Assembly (NCBI GenBank): GCA_037013495.1
Contig: CM072801.1
Location: forward strand, 88,459,816-88,523,815
Reading direction: 5' to 3'
Length of the DNA: 64,000 nucleotides
Source: Hippophae tibetana
Taxonomy: Eukaryota > Streptophyta > Magnoliopsida > Rosales > Elaeagnaceae
Shown piece by piece: positions 41,901 to 54,944 of the stretch. A program made the translations under genes and the position numbers. Position 1 is the first letter of the stretch, and each line of letters starts with the position of its first letter. Under the pieces are notes generated by a model, which was not told the origin of the DNA, searched no databases, and worked only from the letters and a program-made list of their open reading frames with translations.

Positions 41901-44828
41901 TTTTTATTTTTGATATTGTGAACTGCAGATAATTTCTTTCTTTTTTCAAAAGCATAGATAGGTTGAACACAAAAATGAAATAACGTGAAAAAACTTCTGT
42001 GAAACTAAGGAATGCTAGGTAATGAAATCCAAATAGGAAAAGAATGACAACAAAATTGAAAGAAAACACTCGACTTGAAGGACACAATTTAATTCTTTTT
42101 TCTGATTTCTAACTTAAGAAAGAAGAAAACAATCAAAGGACAAATTTTTATAAATTTAAAATTCAAACAATAGATAAATAAAGATAGATACACCATTTTC
42201 AACAACCAAGGCTATTATACCAAACAATACAAATCCTTTTGGAAGACAACATATGTACCTAGGAACTCAAAGAATAAGAAAGTTGAATTGCTTAAAACAT
42301 GGTTAAGATGATAGAATTGGAATCCGAAAGAACAAGAATAGAAAACAAGGTTATAGGGTGCGACCAAATTTAAAGACGTCTATTAGTAGTGTAAACGATG
42401 GAATCTGGGTTAAAATATGAGAATAGAAAAACTAATCCTATTGTGTGTTTTTTATGTATGGAAACATATTTCGATTTGATATATTATAATAGTCCTTTCG
42501 ATATACGAGTCAAAAGTTATAACAATTTACAGTTTCAACCCCAATTGATAACTTCTTTTTATTTTTGATATTGTGAACTGCAGAAAATTTCTTTCTTTTT
42601 TCAAAAGCATAGATAGGTTGAACACAAAAATGAAATAACGTGAAAAAACTTCTGTGAAACTAAGGAATGCTACGAAATGAAATCCAAATAGGAAAAGAAT
42701 GACAACAAAATTGAAAGAAAACACTCGACTTGAAAGACACAATTTAATTCTTTTTTCTGATTTCTAACTTAAGAAAGAAGAAAACAATCAAAGGACAAAT
42801 TTTTATAAATTTAAAATTCAAACAATAGATAAATAAAGATAGATACACCATTTTCAACAACCAAGGCTATTATACCAAACAATACAAATCCTTTTGGAGG
42901 ACAACATATGTACCTAGGAACTCAGAGAATAAGAAAGTTGAATTGCTTAATACATGGTTAAGATGATAGAATTGTAATCCGAAAGAACAAGAATAGAAAA
43001 ACATGGTAATAGGGTGCGACCAAATTTTAAGACGTCTATAAGTAGTGTATACGATGGAATCTTTGTTAAAATATGAGAATAGAAAAATTACTCCTATAGT
43101 GTGTTTTTTATGTAAGGAAACATATTTCGATTTGATATATTATAATAGTCCTTTCGATATACGAGTCAAAAGTTTTAACAATTTACATTTTCAACGCCAA
43201 TTGTTAACTTTTTTTTGTTTTGAAATTGTGAACTGCAGAAACTTTCTTTCTTTTTTCAAAAACTTAGATAGGTTGAACACAAAAATGAAATAACGAGAAA
43301 AAAATACCGTGAAAGTAAGGAATGCTACGAAATGAAATCCAAATAGGAAAAGAATGACAACAAAATTGAAAGAAAACACTCGACTTGAAAGACACAATTT
43401 AATTCTTTTTTCTGATTTCTAACTTAAGAAAGAAGAAAACAATCAAAGGACAAATTTTTATAAATTTAAAATTCAAACAATAGATAAATAAAGATAGATA
43501 CACCATTTTCAACAACCAAGGCTATTATACCAAACAATACAAATCCTTTTGGAGGACAACATATGTACCTAGGAACTCAGAGAATAAGAAAGTTGAATTG
43601 CTTAATACATGGTTAAGATGATAGAATTGGAATCCGAAAGAACAAGAATAGAAAACAAGGTTATAGGGTGCGTCCAAATTTTAAGACGTCTATAAGTAGT
43701 GTAAACGATGGAATCTGGGTTAAAATATGAGAATAGAAAAACTACTCTTATAGTGTGTTTTTTATGTATGGAAACATATTTCGATTTGATATATTATAAT
43801 AGTCTTTTCGATATACGAGTCAAAAGTTATAACAATTAACATTTTGAACGCCAATTGTTAACTTTTTTTTTGTTTTGAATTTGTGAACTGCAGAAACTTT
43901 CTTTCTTTTTTCAAAAACATAGATAGGTTGAACACAAAAATGAAATAACGAGAAAAAATACCGTGAAAGTAAGGAAAGCTACGAAATGAAATCCAAATAG
44001 GAAAAATATGACATCAAAATTGAAAGAAAACACTCGACTTGAAGGACACAATTTAATTCTTTTTTCTGATTTCTGGCTTAAGAAAGAAGAAAACTATCAA
44101 AGGACAAATTTTTTTAATCGAAAATTCAAACAATAGATAAATAAAGATAGATACACCATTTTCAACAACCAATGCTATGATACCAAACAATGCAAATCCT
44201 TTTGGAGGACAACATATGTACCTAGGAACTCAAAGAATAAGAAAGGTTGAATTGCTTAAAACATGGTTAAGATGATAGAATTGGAATCCGAAAAAACAAG
44301 AATAGAAAACAAGGTAATAGGGTGCGACCAAATTTTAAGACGTCTATAAGTAGTGTAAACGATGGAATCTTTGTTAAAATATGAGAATAGAAAAACTACT
44401 CCTATAGTGTGTTTTTTATGTAAGGAAACATATTTCGATTTGATATATTATAATAGTCCTTTCGATATATGAGTCTAAAGTTATAACAATTTACAGTTTC
44501 AACCCCAATTGATAACTTCTTTTTGTTTTGATATTGTGAACTGCAGAAACTTTCTTTCTTTTTTCAAAAGCATAGATAGGTTGAACACAAAAATGAAATA
44601 ACGTGAAAAAAATTCGGTGAAACTAAGGAATGCTACGTAATGAAATCCAAATAGGAAAAGAATGACAACAAAATTGAAAGAAAACACTCGACTTGAAGGA
44701 CACAATTTCATTCTTTTTTCTGATTTCTAACTTAAGAAAGAAGAAAACAATCACAGGACAAAATTTTATAAATTTAAAATTCAAACAATAGATAAATAGA
44801 GATAGATACACCATTTTCAACAACCAAG
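38940..44828. repeat. 9-monomer block (~5,889 bp), copy 1
   Basis: This block is repeated directly after itself with very few differences. Anchors: GTTGAGATAATAG at 39031 and 44920; matching segments at 39780 and 45666, 41091 and 46981, 43045 and 48935. Private indels are shared, such as CAAAGGAAAATTTTTATAAATC (three bases short) near 41480 and 47370, and GGACACATATG near 41588 and 47478. Occasional substitutions separate the copies, so they are not identical. Confidence 0.88.
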
Positions 44829-47800
44829 GCTATTATACCAAACAATACAAATCCTTTTGGAGGACAACATATGTACATAGGAACTCAAAGAATAAGAAAG
44901 TTGAATTGCTTAAAACATGGTTGAGATAATAGAATTGGAATCCGACAAAACAAGAATAGAAAACAAGGTTATAGGGTGCGACCAAATTTTAAGACGTCTA
45001 TAAGTAGTGTAAACGATGGAATCTGGGTTAAAATATGAGAATAGAAAAACTACTCCTATAGTGTGTTTTTTATGTATGGAAAAATATTTCGATTTGATAT
45101 ATTATAATAGTCGTTTCGATATACGAGTCAAAAGTTATAACAATTTACATTTTCAACGCCAATTGTTAACTTCTTTTTGTTTTGAAATTGTGAACTATAG
45201 AAATTTCTTTCTTTTTTCAAAAGCATAGACAGGTTGAACACAAAAAAGAAATAACGAGAAAAAATACCGTGAAAGTAAGGAAAGCTACGAAATGAAATCC
45301 AAATAGGAAAAATATGACATCAAAATTGAAAGAAAACACTCGACTTGAAGGACACAATTTCATTCTTTTTTCTGATTTCTAACTTAAGAAAGAAGAAAAC
45401 AATCAAAGGACAAATTTTTATAAATTTAAAATTCAAACAATAGATAAATAAAGATAGATACACCATTTTCAACAACCAAGGCTATTATACCAAACAATAC
45501 AAATCCTTTTGGAGGACAACATATATACCTAGGAACTCAAAGAATAAGAAAGTTGAATTGCTTAAAACATGGTTAAGATGATAGAATTGGAATCCGAATG
45601 AACAAGAGTAGAAAAACAAGGTAATAGGGTGCGACCAGATTTTAGGACGTCTATATGTAGTGTAGATGATGGAATCTGGGTTAAAATACGAGAATAGAAA
45701 AACTAGTCCTATAGTGTGTTTTTTATGTATGGAAACATATTTCGATTTGATATATTATAATAGTCGTTTCGATGTACGAGTCAAAAGTTATAACAATTTA
45801 CATTTTCAACGCCAATTGTTAACTTCTTTTTGTTTTGATATTGTGAACTGCAGAAACTTTCTTTCTTTTTTCAAAAACATAGATAGGTTGAACACAAAAA
45901 TGAAATAACGAGAAAAAAATACCGTGAAAGTAAGGAAAGCTACGAAATGAAATCCAAATAGGAAAAATATGACATCAAAATTGAAAGAAAACACTCGACT
46001 TGAAGGACACAATTTAATTCTTTTTTCTGATTTCTGGCTTAAGAAAGAAGAAAACTATCAAAGCACAAATTTTTATAAATCGAAAATTCAAACAATATAT
46101 AAATAAAGATAGATACACCATTTTCAACAACCAAGGCTATGATACCAAACAATGCAAATCCTTTTGAAGGACAACATATTTACCTAGGAACTCAAAGAAT
46201 AAGAAAGGTTGAATTGCTTAAAACATGGTTAAGATGATAGAATTGGAATCCGAAAGAACAAGAATAGAAAACAAGGTAATAGGGTGCGACCAAATTTTAA
46301 GACGTCTATAAGTAGTGTAAACGCTGGAATCTTTGTTAAAATATGAGAATAGAAAAACTACTCCTATAGTGTGTTTTTTTATGTAAGGAAACATATTTCG
46401 ATTTGATATATTATAATAGTCCTTTCGATATATGAGTCAAAAGTTATAACAATTTACAGTTTCAACCCCAATTGATAACTTCTTTTTATTTTAGATATTG
46501 TGAACTGCAGAAACTTTCTTTCTTTTTTCAAAAACATAGATAGGTTGAACACAAAAATGAAATAACGAGAAAAAACTTCGGTGAAACTAAGGAATGCTAG
46601 GAAATGAAATCCAAATAGGAAAAGAATGACAACAAAATTGAAAGAAAACACTCGACTTGAAGGACACAATTTAATTCTTTTTTCTGATTTCTAACTTAAG
46701 AAAGAAGAAAACAATCAAAGGACAAATTTTTATAAATTTAAAATTCAAACAATAGATCAATAAAGATAGATACACCATTTTCAACAACCAAGGCTATTAT
46801 ACCAAACAATAAAAAACCTTTTTGGAGGACAACATATGTACCTAGGAACTCAAAGAATAAGAAAGTTGAATTGCTTAAAACATGGTTAAGATGATAAAAT
46901 TGGAATCCGAAAAAACAAGAATAGAAAACAAGGTAATAGGGTGCGACCAGATTTTAGGACGTCTATATGTAGTGTAAACGATGGAATCTGGGTTAAAATA
47001 TGAGAATAGAAAAACTAATCCTATAGTGTGTTTTTTGTGTATGGGCACATATTTCGATTTGATATATTATAATAGTCGTTTCAATGTACGAGTCAAAAGT
47101 TATAACAATTTACATTTTCAACGCCAATTGTTAACTTATTTTTGTTTTGAAATTGTGAACTGCAGAAACTTTCTTTCTTTTTTCAAAAACATAGATAGGT
47201 TGAACACAAAAATGAAATAACGAGAAAAAATACCGTGAAAGTAAGGAAAGCTACGAAATAAAATACAAATAGGAAAAATATGACATCAAAATTGAAAGAA
47301 AACACTCGACTTGAAGGACACAATTTAATTCTTTTTTCTGATTTCTGGCTTAAGAAAGAAGAAAACTATCAAAGGAAAATTTTTATAAATCGAAAATTCA
47401 AACAATAGATAAATAAAGATAGATACACCATTTTCAACAACCAATGCTTTGATACCAAACAATGCAAATCCTTTTGGAGGACACATATGTACCTAGGAAC
47501 TCAAAGAATAAGAAAGGTTGAATTGCTTAAAACATGGTTAAGATGATAGAATTGGAATCCGAAAGAACAAGAATAGAAAACAAGGTAATAGGGTGCGACC
47601 AAATTTTAAGACGTCTATAAGTAGTGTAAACGATGGAATCTTTGTTAAAATATGAGAATAGAAAAACTACTCCTATAGTGTGTTTTTTATGTAAGGAAAC
47701 ATATTTCGATTTGATATATTATAATAGTCCTTTCGATATACGAGTCAAAAGTTATAACAATTTACAGTTTCAACCCCAGTTGATAACTTCTTTTTATTTT

Positions 47801-50717
47801 TGATATTGTGAACTGCAGATAATTTCTTTCTTTTTTCAAAAGCATAGATAGGTTGAACACAAAAATGAAATAACGTGAAAAAACTTCTGTGAAACTAAGG
47901 AATGCTAGGAAATGAAATCCAAATAGGAAAAGAATGACAACAAAATTGAAAGAAAACACTCGACTTGAAGGACACAATTTAATTCTTTTTTCTGATTTCT
48001 AACTTAAGAAAGAAGAAAACAATCAAAGGACAAATTTTTATAAATTTAAAATTCAAACAATAGATAAATAAAGATAGATACACCATTTTCAACAACCAAG
48101 GCTATTATACCAAACAATACAAATCCTTTTGGAAGAAAACATATGTACCTAGGAACTCAAAGAATAAGAAAGTTGAATTGCTTAAAACATGGTTAAGATG
48201 ATAGAATTGGAATCCGAAAGAACAAGAATAGAAAACAAGGTTATAGGGTGCGACCAAATTTAAAGACGTCTATTAGTAGTGTAAACGATGGAATCTGGGG
48301 TAAAATATGAGAATAGAAAAACTACTCCTATTGTGTGTTTTTTATGTATGGAAACATATTTCGATTTGATATATTTTAATAGTCCTTTCGATATACGAGT
48401 CAAAAGTTATAACAATTTACAGTTTCAACCCCAATTGATAACTTCTTTTTATTTTTGATATTGTGAACTGCAGAAAATTTCTTTCTTTTTTCAAAAGCAT
48501 AGATAGGTTGAACACAAAAATGAAATAACGTGAAAAAACTTCTGTGAAACTAAGGAATGCTACGAAATGAAATCCAAATAGGAAAAGAATGACAACAAAA
48601 TTGAAAGAAAACACTCGACTTGAAAGACACAATTTAATTCTTTTTTCTGATTTCTAACTTAAGAAAGAAGAAAACAATCAAAGGACAAATTTTTATAAAT
48701 TTAAAATTCAAACAATAGATAAATAAAGATAGATACACCATTTTCAACAACCAAGGCTATTATACCAAACAATACAAATCCTTTTGGAGGACAACATATG
48801 TACCTAGGAACTCAGAGAATAAGAAAGTTGAATTGCTTAATACATGGTTAAGATGATAGAATTGTAATCCGAAAGAACAAGAATAGAAAAACATGGTAAT
48901 AGGGTGCGACCAAATTTTAAGACGTCTATAAGTAGTGTATACGATGGAATCTTTGTTAAAATATGAGAATAGAAAAACTACTCCTATAGTGTGTTTTTTA
49001 TGTAAGGAAACATATTTCGATTTGATATATTATAATAGTCCTTTCGATATACGAGTCAAAAGTTTTAACAATTTACATTTTCAACGCCAATTGTTAACTT
49101 TTTTTTGTTTTGAAATTGTGAACTGCAGAAACTTTCTTTCTTTTTTCAAAAACATAGATAGGTTGAACACAAAAATGAAATAACGAGAAAAAAATACCGT
49201 GAAAGTAAGGAATGCTACGAAATGAAATCCAAATAGGAAAAGAATGACAACAAAATTGAAAGAAAACACTCGACTTGAAAGACACAATTTAATTCTTTTT
49301 TCTGATTTCTAACTTAAGAAAGAAGAAAACAATCAAAGGACAAATTTTTATAAATTTAAAATTCAAACAATAGATAAATAAAGATAGATACACCATTTTC
49401 AACAACCAAGGCTATTATACCAAACAATACAAATCCTTTTGGAGGACAACATATGTACCTAGGAACTCAGAGAATAAGAAAGTTGAATTGCTTAATACAT
49501 GGTTAAGATGATAGAATTGGAATCCGAAAGAACAAGAATAGAAAACAAGGTTATAGGGTGCGTCCAAATTTTAAGACGTCTATAAGTAGTGTAAACGATG
49601 GAATCTGGGTTAAAATATGAGAATAGAAAAACTACTCTTATAGTGTGTTTTTTATGTATGGAAACATATTTCGATTTGATATATTATAATAGTCCTTTCG
49701 ATATACGAGTCAAAAGTTATAACAATTTACAGTTTCAATGCCAATTGATAACTTTTTTTTTGTTTTGAATTTGTGAACTGCAGAAACTTTCTTTCTTTTT
49801 TCAAAAACATAGATAGGTTGAACACAAAAATGAAATAACGAGAAAAAATACCGTGAAAGTAAGGAAAGCTACGAAATGAAATCCAAATACGAAAAATATG
49901 ACATCAAAATTGAAAGAAAACACTTGACTTGAAGGACACAATTTAATTCTTTTTTCTGATTTCTGGCTTAAGAAAGAAGAAAACTATCAAAGGACAAATT
50001 TTTTTAATCGAAAATTCAAACAATAGATAAATAAAGATAGATACACCATTTTCAACAACCAATGCTATGATACCAAACAATGCAAATCCTTTTGGAGGAC
50101 AACATATGTACCTAGGAACTCAAAGAATAAGAAAGGTTGAATTGCTTAAAACATGGTTAAGATGATAGAATTGGAATCCGAAAAAACAAGAATAGAAAAC
50201 AAGGTAATAGGGTGCGACCAAATTTTAAGACGTCTATAAGTAGTGTAAACGATGGAATCTTTGTTAAAATATGAGAATAGAAAAACTACTCCTATAGTGT
50301 GTTTTTTATGTAAGGAAACATATTTCGATTTGATATATTATAATAGTCATTTCGATATACGAGTCAAAAGTTATAACAATTTACAGTTGCAACCCCAATT
50401 GATAACTTCCTTTTGTTTTGAAATAGTGAACTGCAGAAATTTCTTTCTTTTTTCAAAAGCATAGATAGGTTGAACACAAAAATGAAATAACGTGAAAAAA
50501 ATTCGGTGAAACTAAGGAATGCTACGTAATGAAATCCAAATAGGAAAAGAATGACAACAAAATTGAAAGAAAACACTCGACTTGAAGGACACAATTTCAT
50601 TCTTTTTTCTGATTTCTAACTTAAGAAAGAAGAAAACAATCACAGGACAAAATTTTATAAATTTAAAATTCAAACAATAGATAAATAGAGATAGATACAC
50701 CATTTTCAACAACCAAG
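44829..50717. repeat. 9-monomer block (~5,889 bp), copy 2
   Basis: This is the second copy of 38940-44828. The right end is bracketed by TCACAGGACAAAATTTTATA, shared by 44751 and 50640. Beyond about 50760 the sequence follows a different variant (CTAGCAACTCAAACAATAAG). Copy-specific changes include AATAAAAAACC near 46808 and GGAAGAAAACATATG near 48130. Confidence 0.86.
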
Positions 50718-51560
50718 GCTATTATACCAAACAATACAAATCCTTTTGGAGGACAACATATGTACCTAGCAACTCAAACAATAAGAAAGTTGAATTGCTT
50801 AAAACATGGTTAAGATGATAGAATTGGAATCCGAAAGAACAAGAATAGAAAAACAAGGTAATAGGGCGCGACCAGATTTTAGGACGTCTATATGTACTGT
50901 AAACGATGGAATCTGGGTTAAAATATGAGAATAGAAAAACTAGTCCTATACTGTGTTTTTTATGTATGGAAACATATTTCGATTTGATATATTATAATAG
51001 TCGTTTCGATGTACGAGTCAAAAGTTATAACAATTTACAGTTTTAACCGCTATTGATAACTTCTTTTTGTTTTGAAATTGTGAACTGCAGAAACTTTCTT
51101 TCTTTTTTCAAAAACATAGATAGGTTGAACACAAAAATGAAATAACGAGAAAAAAATACCGTGAAAGTAAGGAAAGCTACGAAATGAAATCCAAATAGGA
51201 AAAATATGACATCAAAATTGAAAGAAAACACTCGACTTGAAGGACACAATTTAATTCTTTTTTCTGATTTCTGGCTTAAGAAAGAAGAAAACTATCAAAG
51301 GACAAATTTTTATATATCGAAAATTCAAACAATAGATAAATAAAGATAGATTCACCATTTTCAACAACAAATGCTATGATACCAAACAATGCAAATCCTT
51401 TTGAAGGACAACATATGTACCTAGGAACTCAAAGAATAAGAAATGTTGAATTGCTTAAAACATGGTTAAGATGATAAAATTGGAATCCGAAAGAACAAGA
51501 ATAGAAAACAAGCTAATAGGGTGCGACCAAATTTTAAGACGTCTATAAGTAGTGTAAACG

Positions 51561-52214
51561 ATGGAATCTTTGTTAAAATATGAGAATAGAAAAACTACTC
51601 CTATAGTGTGTTTTTTATGTAAGGAAACATATTTCGATATACGAGTCAAAAGTTATAACAATTTACAGTTTCAACCCCAATTGATAACTTCTTTTTGTTT
51701 TGAAATTGTGAACTGCAGAAACTTTCTTTCTTTTTTCAAAAGCATAGATAGGTTGAACACAAAAATGAAATAACGTGAAAAAAATTCGGTGAAAATAAGG
51801 AATGCTAGGTAATGAAATCCAAATAGGAAAAGAATGACAACAAATTTGAAAGAAAACACTCGACTTGAAGGACACAATTTCATTCTTTTTTCTGATTTCT
51901 AACTTAAGAAAGAAGAAAACAATCAAAGGACAAATTTTTATAAATTTAAAATTCAAACAATAGATAAATAAAGATAGATACACCATTTTCAACAACAAAG
52001 GCTATTATACCAAACAATACAAATCCTTTTGGAGGACAACATATGTACCTAGGAATTCAAAGAATAAGAAAGTTGAATTGCTTAAAACATGGTTAAGATG
52101 ATAGAATTGGAATCCGAAGGAACAAGAATAGAAAAACAAGGTAATAGGGTGCGACCAGATTTTAGGACGTCTATATGTAGTGTAAACGATGGAATCTGGG
52201 TTAAAATATGAGAA
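51561..52214. repeat. Monomer with a 27-bp internal deletion
   Basis: In ordinary copies TTTCGAT occurs twice, 27 bp apart, around the TTGATATATTATAATAGTCG segment. In this copy only one TTTCGAT remains (near 51632-51638) and the sequence runs straight into ATACGAGTC. Loss of one repeat plus the intervening DNA fits slippage or microhomology-mediated repair. I saw it only in this monomer. Confidence 0.85.
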
Positions 52215-53447
52215 TAGAAAAACTAGTCCTATGGTGTGTTTTTTATGTATGGAAACATATTTCGATTTGATATATTATAATAGTCCTTTCGATATACGAG
52301 TCAAAAGTTATAACAATTTACAGTTTCAACCCCAATTGATAACTTCTTTTTATTTTTGATATTGTGAACTGCAGAAAATTTCTTTCTTTTTTCAAAAACA
52401 TAAATAGGTTGAACACAAAAATGAAATAACGTGAAAAAAATTCGGTGAAACTAAGGAATGCTACGTAATGAAATCCAAATAGGAAAAGAATGACAACAAA
52501 TTTAAAAAAACACTCGACTTGAAGGACACAATTTAATTCTTTTTTCTGATTTCTAACTTAAGAAAGAAGAAAACAATCAAAGGACAAATTTTTTTAAATT
52601 TAAAATTCAAATAATAGATAAATAAAGATAGATATACCATTTTCAACAACCATGGCTATTATACCAAACAATACAAATCCTTTTGGAGGACAACATATGT
52701 ACCTAGGAACTAAAAGAATAAGAAAGTTGAATTACTTAAAACATGGTTAAGATGATAGAATTGGAATCCGAAAGAACAAGAATAGAAAACTTGGTAATAG
52801 GGTGCGACCAAATTTTAAGATGTCTGTAAGTAGTATAAACTACGGAATCTGGATTAAAATATGATGATTGGAAAACCACTGCTATAGCTATTTATGTATT
52901 GAAACGTGCTTCGATTTGATATATTATAATAGTCGTTTCGTTGTACGAGTCAAAAGTTATAACAATTTACAGTTTCAACCGCAATTGATAACTTCCTTTT
53001 GTTTTGAAATTGTGAACTGCTGAAACTTTCTTCTTTTTTCAAAAGCATAGATAGGTTGAACACAAAAATGAAATAACGAGAAAAAATACCGTGAAAGTAA
53101 GGAAAGCTACGAAATGAAATCCAAATAGGAAAAATATGACATCAAAATTGAGAGAAAACACTCGACTTGAAGGACACAATTTAATTCTTTTTTCTGATTT
53201 CTAACTTAAGAAATAAGAAAACAATCAAAGGACAAATTTTTATAAATCTAAAATTCAAACAATAGATAAATAAAGATAGATACACCATTTTTAACAACTA
53301 AGGCTATTATACCAATCAATGCAAATCCTTTTGGAGGACAACATATTTACCTAGGAACTCAAAGATTAAGAAAGTTGAATTGCTAAAAACATGGTTAAGA
53401 TGATAGAATTGGAATCTGAAAGAACAAGAATAGAAAACTAAGAAATA

Positions 53448-53452
53448 GGGTG
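53448..53452. other. Satellite/retrotransposon junction, candidate target-site GGGTG
   Basis: Ordinary monomers read AATAGGGTGCGACCAAATTTT. Here the monomer reads AATAGGGTG and then switches to TGATGAACG, the LTR end. The last five satellite bases, GGGTG, are therefore the candidate target-site duplication (5 bp is usual for Ty3/gypsy integrases). The matching copy would sit after the other LTR, outside the window, so the duplication cannot be confirmed. Confidence 0.75.
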
Positions 53453-53940
53453 TGATGAACGAAAACCGGCATCGCCGATCTCCGCAAATACTTTGGTTTT
53501 AATATTTATAAAACTCTCGCAAGTGCACGAATCATTTCGTAGAAAATGATAAGTATACTCCCAAGGTCGATCTAAGGAAGGAATGTATGTGGTTTTTAAC
53601 TTATTATTCAATCTTTTAAAAACGAAATTAAATCCTAAACATCCTGTCACGATAGTTTGGTTTTTGTGTTCCTAATCTAATAACATAAAATAAAACATAT
53701 ATACAGATTAATTAAATATAATCTAAAATCATAAAAATAAACATAGATACAAATTCAATAAATAATTATCTAGAAATAAACATATATACGGATTCAATAA
53801 ATGTTCATGCAAATTTTTATCATTTATATTAGCGGAGTATTTATGGATATAATAACTAAAATAATTATGCTTGCTCATATTAACTAGGTTATTAAAGATA
53901 TAAATTGACATTTTATTGATTCTCTCTTTTTTATATAAAT

Positions 53941-54094
53941 ACCACCTTTGGTGGGGTTAGATATTCTTTGTTAACTAAACAAATCAATTAACACCTATGG
54001 GTGGGGTTGATAACTAATATGCTTAATTAAATTAATTCCTTTTTCTAAGAGATTGAAAATGAACCATTTAAATGCCACCTTTGGTGGGGTTAGA
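53941..54094 (-). repeat. Three short hairpin repeats in R/U5
   Basis: CCACCTTTGGTGGGGTTAGA occurs at 53942-53961 and 54075-54094, and a variant, CACCTATGGGTGGGGTTGAT, at 53992-54011. In the first two, CCACC and GGTGG pair around TTT. In the third, CACC and GGTG pair around TATG. The copies keep pairing although the loop differs. They lie in the transcribed part of the LTR. Function is unknown; RNA folding or Gag binding is only a guess. Confidence 0.7.
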
Positions 54095-54699
54095 CAGTTT
54101 AAACTTTATTCAAGGTGTCCAAATTAAACCTAAGAATTTAATTATCCGAGTACTAACTTTCAAGTTTTAAAACCACTATTGAAAACATGTTGTCAATACA
54201 TTTTCACATAATAATTCTTATAAAAACTTTTGAAATAGAGTTTCACTCTAACTACCGGGCGATTGTACCAACAAATAAAAGAGCACTACTCTAAATTAGA
54301 CCGGATAACTAAACCTTAAAATCTAATTTTCATTTTTAAGTTTGTAATGAAAAATAATATATTTCTCTCTAACATTCTTAATATAAAATCTTGAATAAAA
54401 ACAAAATCAATTCATTTTAGAAATTTTCGCCTATTTAATATTTCGCAAGCATAACAACGTCGTTATTACATCATATTTACTAAACAGCTAGCATAGTTAA
54501 ATTTAACCACAGACAAGTTGAATATAACATGTAAGAATAAAGCATAAAAATAACTGTAAAGAAAATAAAATCCTTACAGAACTTCGACGCTATTCCCGTT
54601 GCTAGAAAACCTCCGAGCGGAATTTGCACTTCCATATATTGAATCAAAAATCTAAATTATTACAAAAACATTACAAGTTCCTCTCAAAAAGAGAAGAAC

Positions 54700-54835
54700 A
54701 CTAAACCTAAGAGAATTGAACTAAAAACTAAGAGAAAAACTAAGAAAAGCTTAGAAACTAAGAAAGAAACTAAGAGAAACTAAAAACTAAGAAATGAGAG
54801 AAAGAAAGAAGAGAGAAGTGAGTTTTGAAGGTGTG
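54700..54835 (-). promoter_or_regulatory. Pyrimidine-rich leader downstream of the TATA box
   Basis: On the plus strand this is a purine-rich run of repeated AAACTAAGA-like units (about 54718-54795) followed by GAGAGAAAGAAAGAAGAGAG. The LTR transcript would therefore begin with a CU-rich leader. It starts about 25-30 bp past the TATA box, where the start site is expected. CT-rich tracts at this place resemble the plant Y-patch core promoter. That reading is inference. Confidence 0.5.
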
Positions 54836-54858
54836 ATTTGAAGTGAATGGAAGGGGGG

Positions 54859-54866
54859 TATTTATA
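54859..54866 (-). promoter_or_regulatory. LTR TATA box
   Basis: The minus strand reads CCTATAAATACCCCCC, a consensus plant TATA box. It lies near the middle of the LTR, with bZIP-type sites about 80 bp upstream and a CU-rich leader downstream. The start site is predicted near 54830-54835. Confidence 0.75.
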
Positions 54867-54944
54867 GGTGAGGATGGAGAGAAAAAATGAGTAAAAAAAT
54901 GTTAAAAAAATATTAAAAAATGTAAAAACGCGTATTGGAATTGC

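Larger units (their letters stand above)
1..53452. repeat. Satellite array, ~654-bp monomer, ~82 head-to-tail copies
   Basis: The same AT-rich unit recurs without interruption from the window start to 53452. Landmarks repeat every 653-655 bp, for example CTGCAG at 78 and 733, and the same segment at 554 and 1209. All copies face the same way. Most copies carry one CTGCAG, one CATATG, one CCTAGG and one GACGTC, so digestion with the matching enzymes should give a ~654-bp ladder. Individual copies lose these sites by point changes (CTACAG near 1387, CTGGAG near 2698). Copies differ by substitutions and single-base indels. The array starts before the window, so its full size is unknown. I do not recognise the family. 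The length is unusual next to the common 150-180 bp plant satellites. Centromeric or other heterochromatic location is inference only. Confidence 0.97.

Noticed and set aside
1..53452. Dozens of 60-111-codon ORFs on both strands of the satellite
   Set aside because: They recur because the monomer recurs. Starts, stops and frames change between copies through single-base indels and substitutions, plus- and minus-strand ORFs overlap, and composition is that of AT-rich DNA.
1..53452. CRISPR-like array
   Set aside because: The unit is about 654 bp with no short repeat and unique-spacer structure, and the flanking element is a plant retrotransposon.
53448..53452. Confirmed target-site duplication
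   Set aside because: Only one flank is in the window; GGGTG remains a candidate.
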